The notes beneath the pieces are model-generated. The model was given only the letters and a program-made list of their open reading frames with translations, searched no databases and was not told the DNA's origin. Below, piece by piece: positions 5,862 through 5,953 of a DNA stretch of 5,953 bases. The translations under genes and the position numbers were made by a program. The stretch is from JBBRWO01 sp964388455. GTDB lineage: Bacteria; Actinomycetota; Coriobacteriia; Anaerosomatales; JAAXUF01. The DNA lies in NCBI GenBank assembly GCA_964388455.1, contig CAYMAN010000072.1:1-5953 (forward strand), given 5' to 3'. Each line of letters begins with the position of its first letter. Position 1 is the first letter of the stretch.

Positions 5862-5953
5862 ATGGCTAACATCAAAGAGCTCTCCCGCCGAGAAGACCGC
5901 CTCGCAGGCGGCCACCGCCTCTGCGCCGGCTGCGGCGCTTCGATCGCGGTGCG
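5862..5953 (+). CDS. porB: Pyruvate (2-oxoacid):ferredoxin oxidoreductase, beta subunit, N-terminal part (3' end outside window)
   Basis: The ATG at 5862 follows porA by 14 nt and has a strong ribosome site, GGGAGGG (5848-5854), 7 nt upstream. The 30 complete codons before the edge read MANIKELSRREDRLAGGHRL followed by CAGCGASIAV. GHRLCAGCGA is the start signature of the beta subunit, which binds the diphosphate part of thiamine diphosphate through a TPP-binding domain and holds the proximal [4Fe-4S] cluster; the two cysteines (C21, C24) would be its first ligands. Only the truncation by the window edge limits the call. Order gamma-delta-alpha-beta is the classic four-subunit por arrangement. 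Confidence 0.92.
   Translation, partial: MANIKELSRREDRLAGGHRLCAGCGASIAV

Overview
The window is GC-rich, single-strand-oriented chromosomal DNA. It most likely comes from an anaerobic high-GC Gram-positive bacterium, such as a Coriobacteriia-type or related anaerobic actinobacterium. Four things point there: strong GC bias with GTG/ATG starts; a short SRP RNA without an Alu domain; the order SRP RNA, dnaX, ybaB/ebfC, recR, known from Gram-positives such as Bacillus subtilis (scr-dnaX-yaaK-recR); and an oxygen-sensitive four-subunit 2-oxoacid:ferredoxin oxidoreductase. Placement below phylum level is inference.

Layout, all on the + strand. (1) Positions 2-325 are the C-terminal end of a DedA/SNARE-associated family membrane protein. 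(2) A sigma70-type promoter at 332-360 drives the small SRP RNA gene (ffs, about 374-490), whose terminal stem and GGAA-capped apical hairpin can be paired base by base. (3) A GC-rich hairpin and a second TATACT box (529-534) separate ffs from dnaX. (4) dnaX (571-2562), ybaB/ebfC (2633-2941) and recR (2945-3541) form a replication/recombination-repair cluster; recR is only 3 nt behind ybaB and probably translationally coupled to it. (5) A 219-nt intergenic region (3542-3760) contains two copies of the palindrome-containing 9-mer CGACGCGTC and probably the promoter and operator of the next operon. (6) porC (3761-4333), porD (4330-4656), porA (4660-5847) and the first 30 codons of porB (from 5862) encode the gamma, delta, alpha and beta subunits of a pyruvate (or related 2-oxoacid):ferredoxin oxidoreductase. 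The genes are packed with a 4-nt overlap, a 3-nt gap and a 14-nt gap.

Functionally, the first half serves protein targeting (SRP RNA), clamp loading (DnaX), nucleoid association (YbaB/EbfC) and RecFOR recombination (RecR). The second half makes one enzyme: PorA and PorB together should hold the thiamine-diphosphate site, PorD carries two [4Fe-4S] clusters that pass electrons to ferredoxin, and PorC completes the complex. It oxidatively decarboxylates pyruvate to acetyl-CoA with reduced ferredoxin.

I see no mobile element, CRISPR array, tRNA or unknown defence-like system. The window is mostly core genome. The observations worth a second look are local: a missing zinc-ligand cysteine in DnaX, a hairpin overlapping the presumed dnaX promoter, the paired 9-mers upstream of por, and a full anti-Shine-Dalgarno match inside the porC end.
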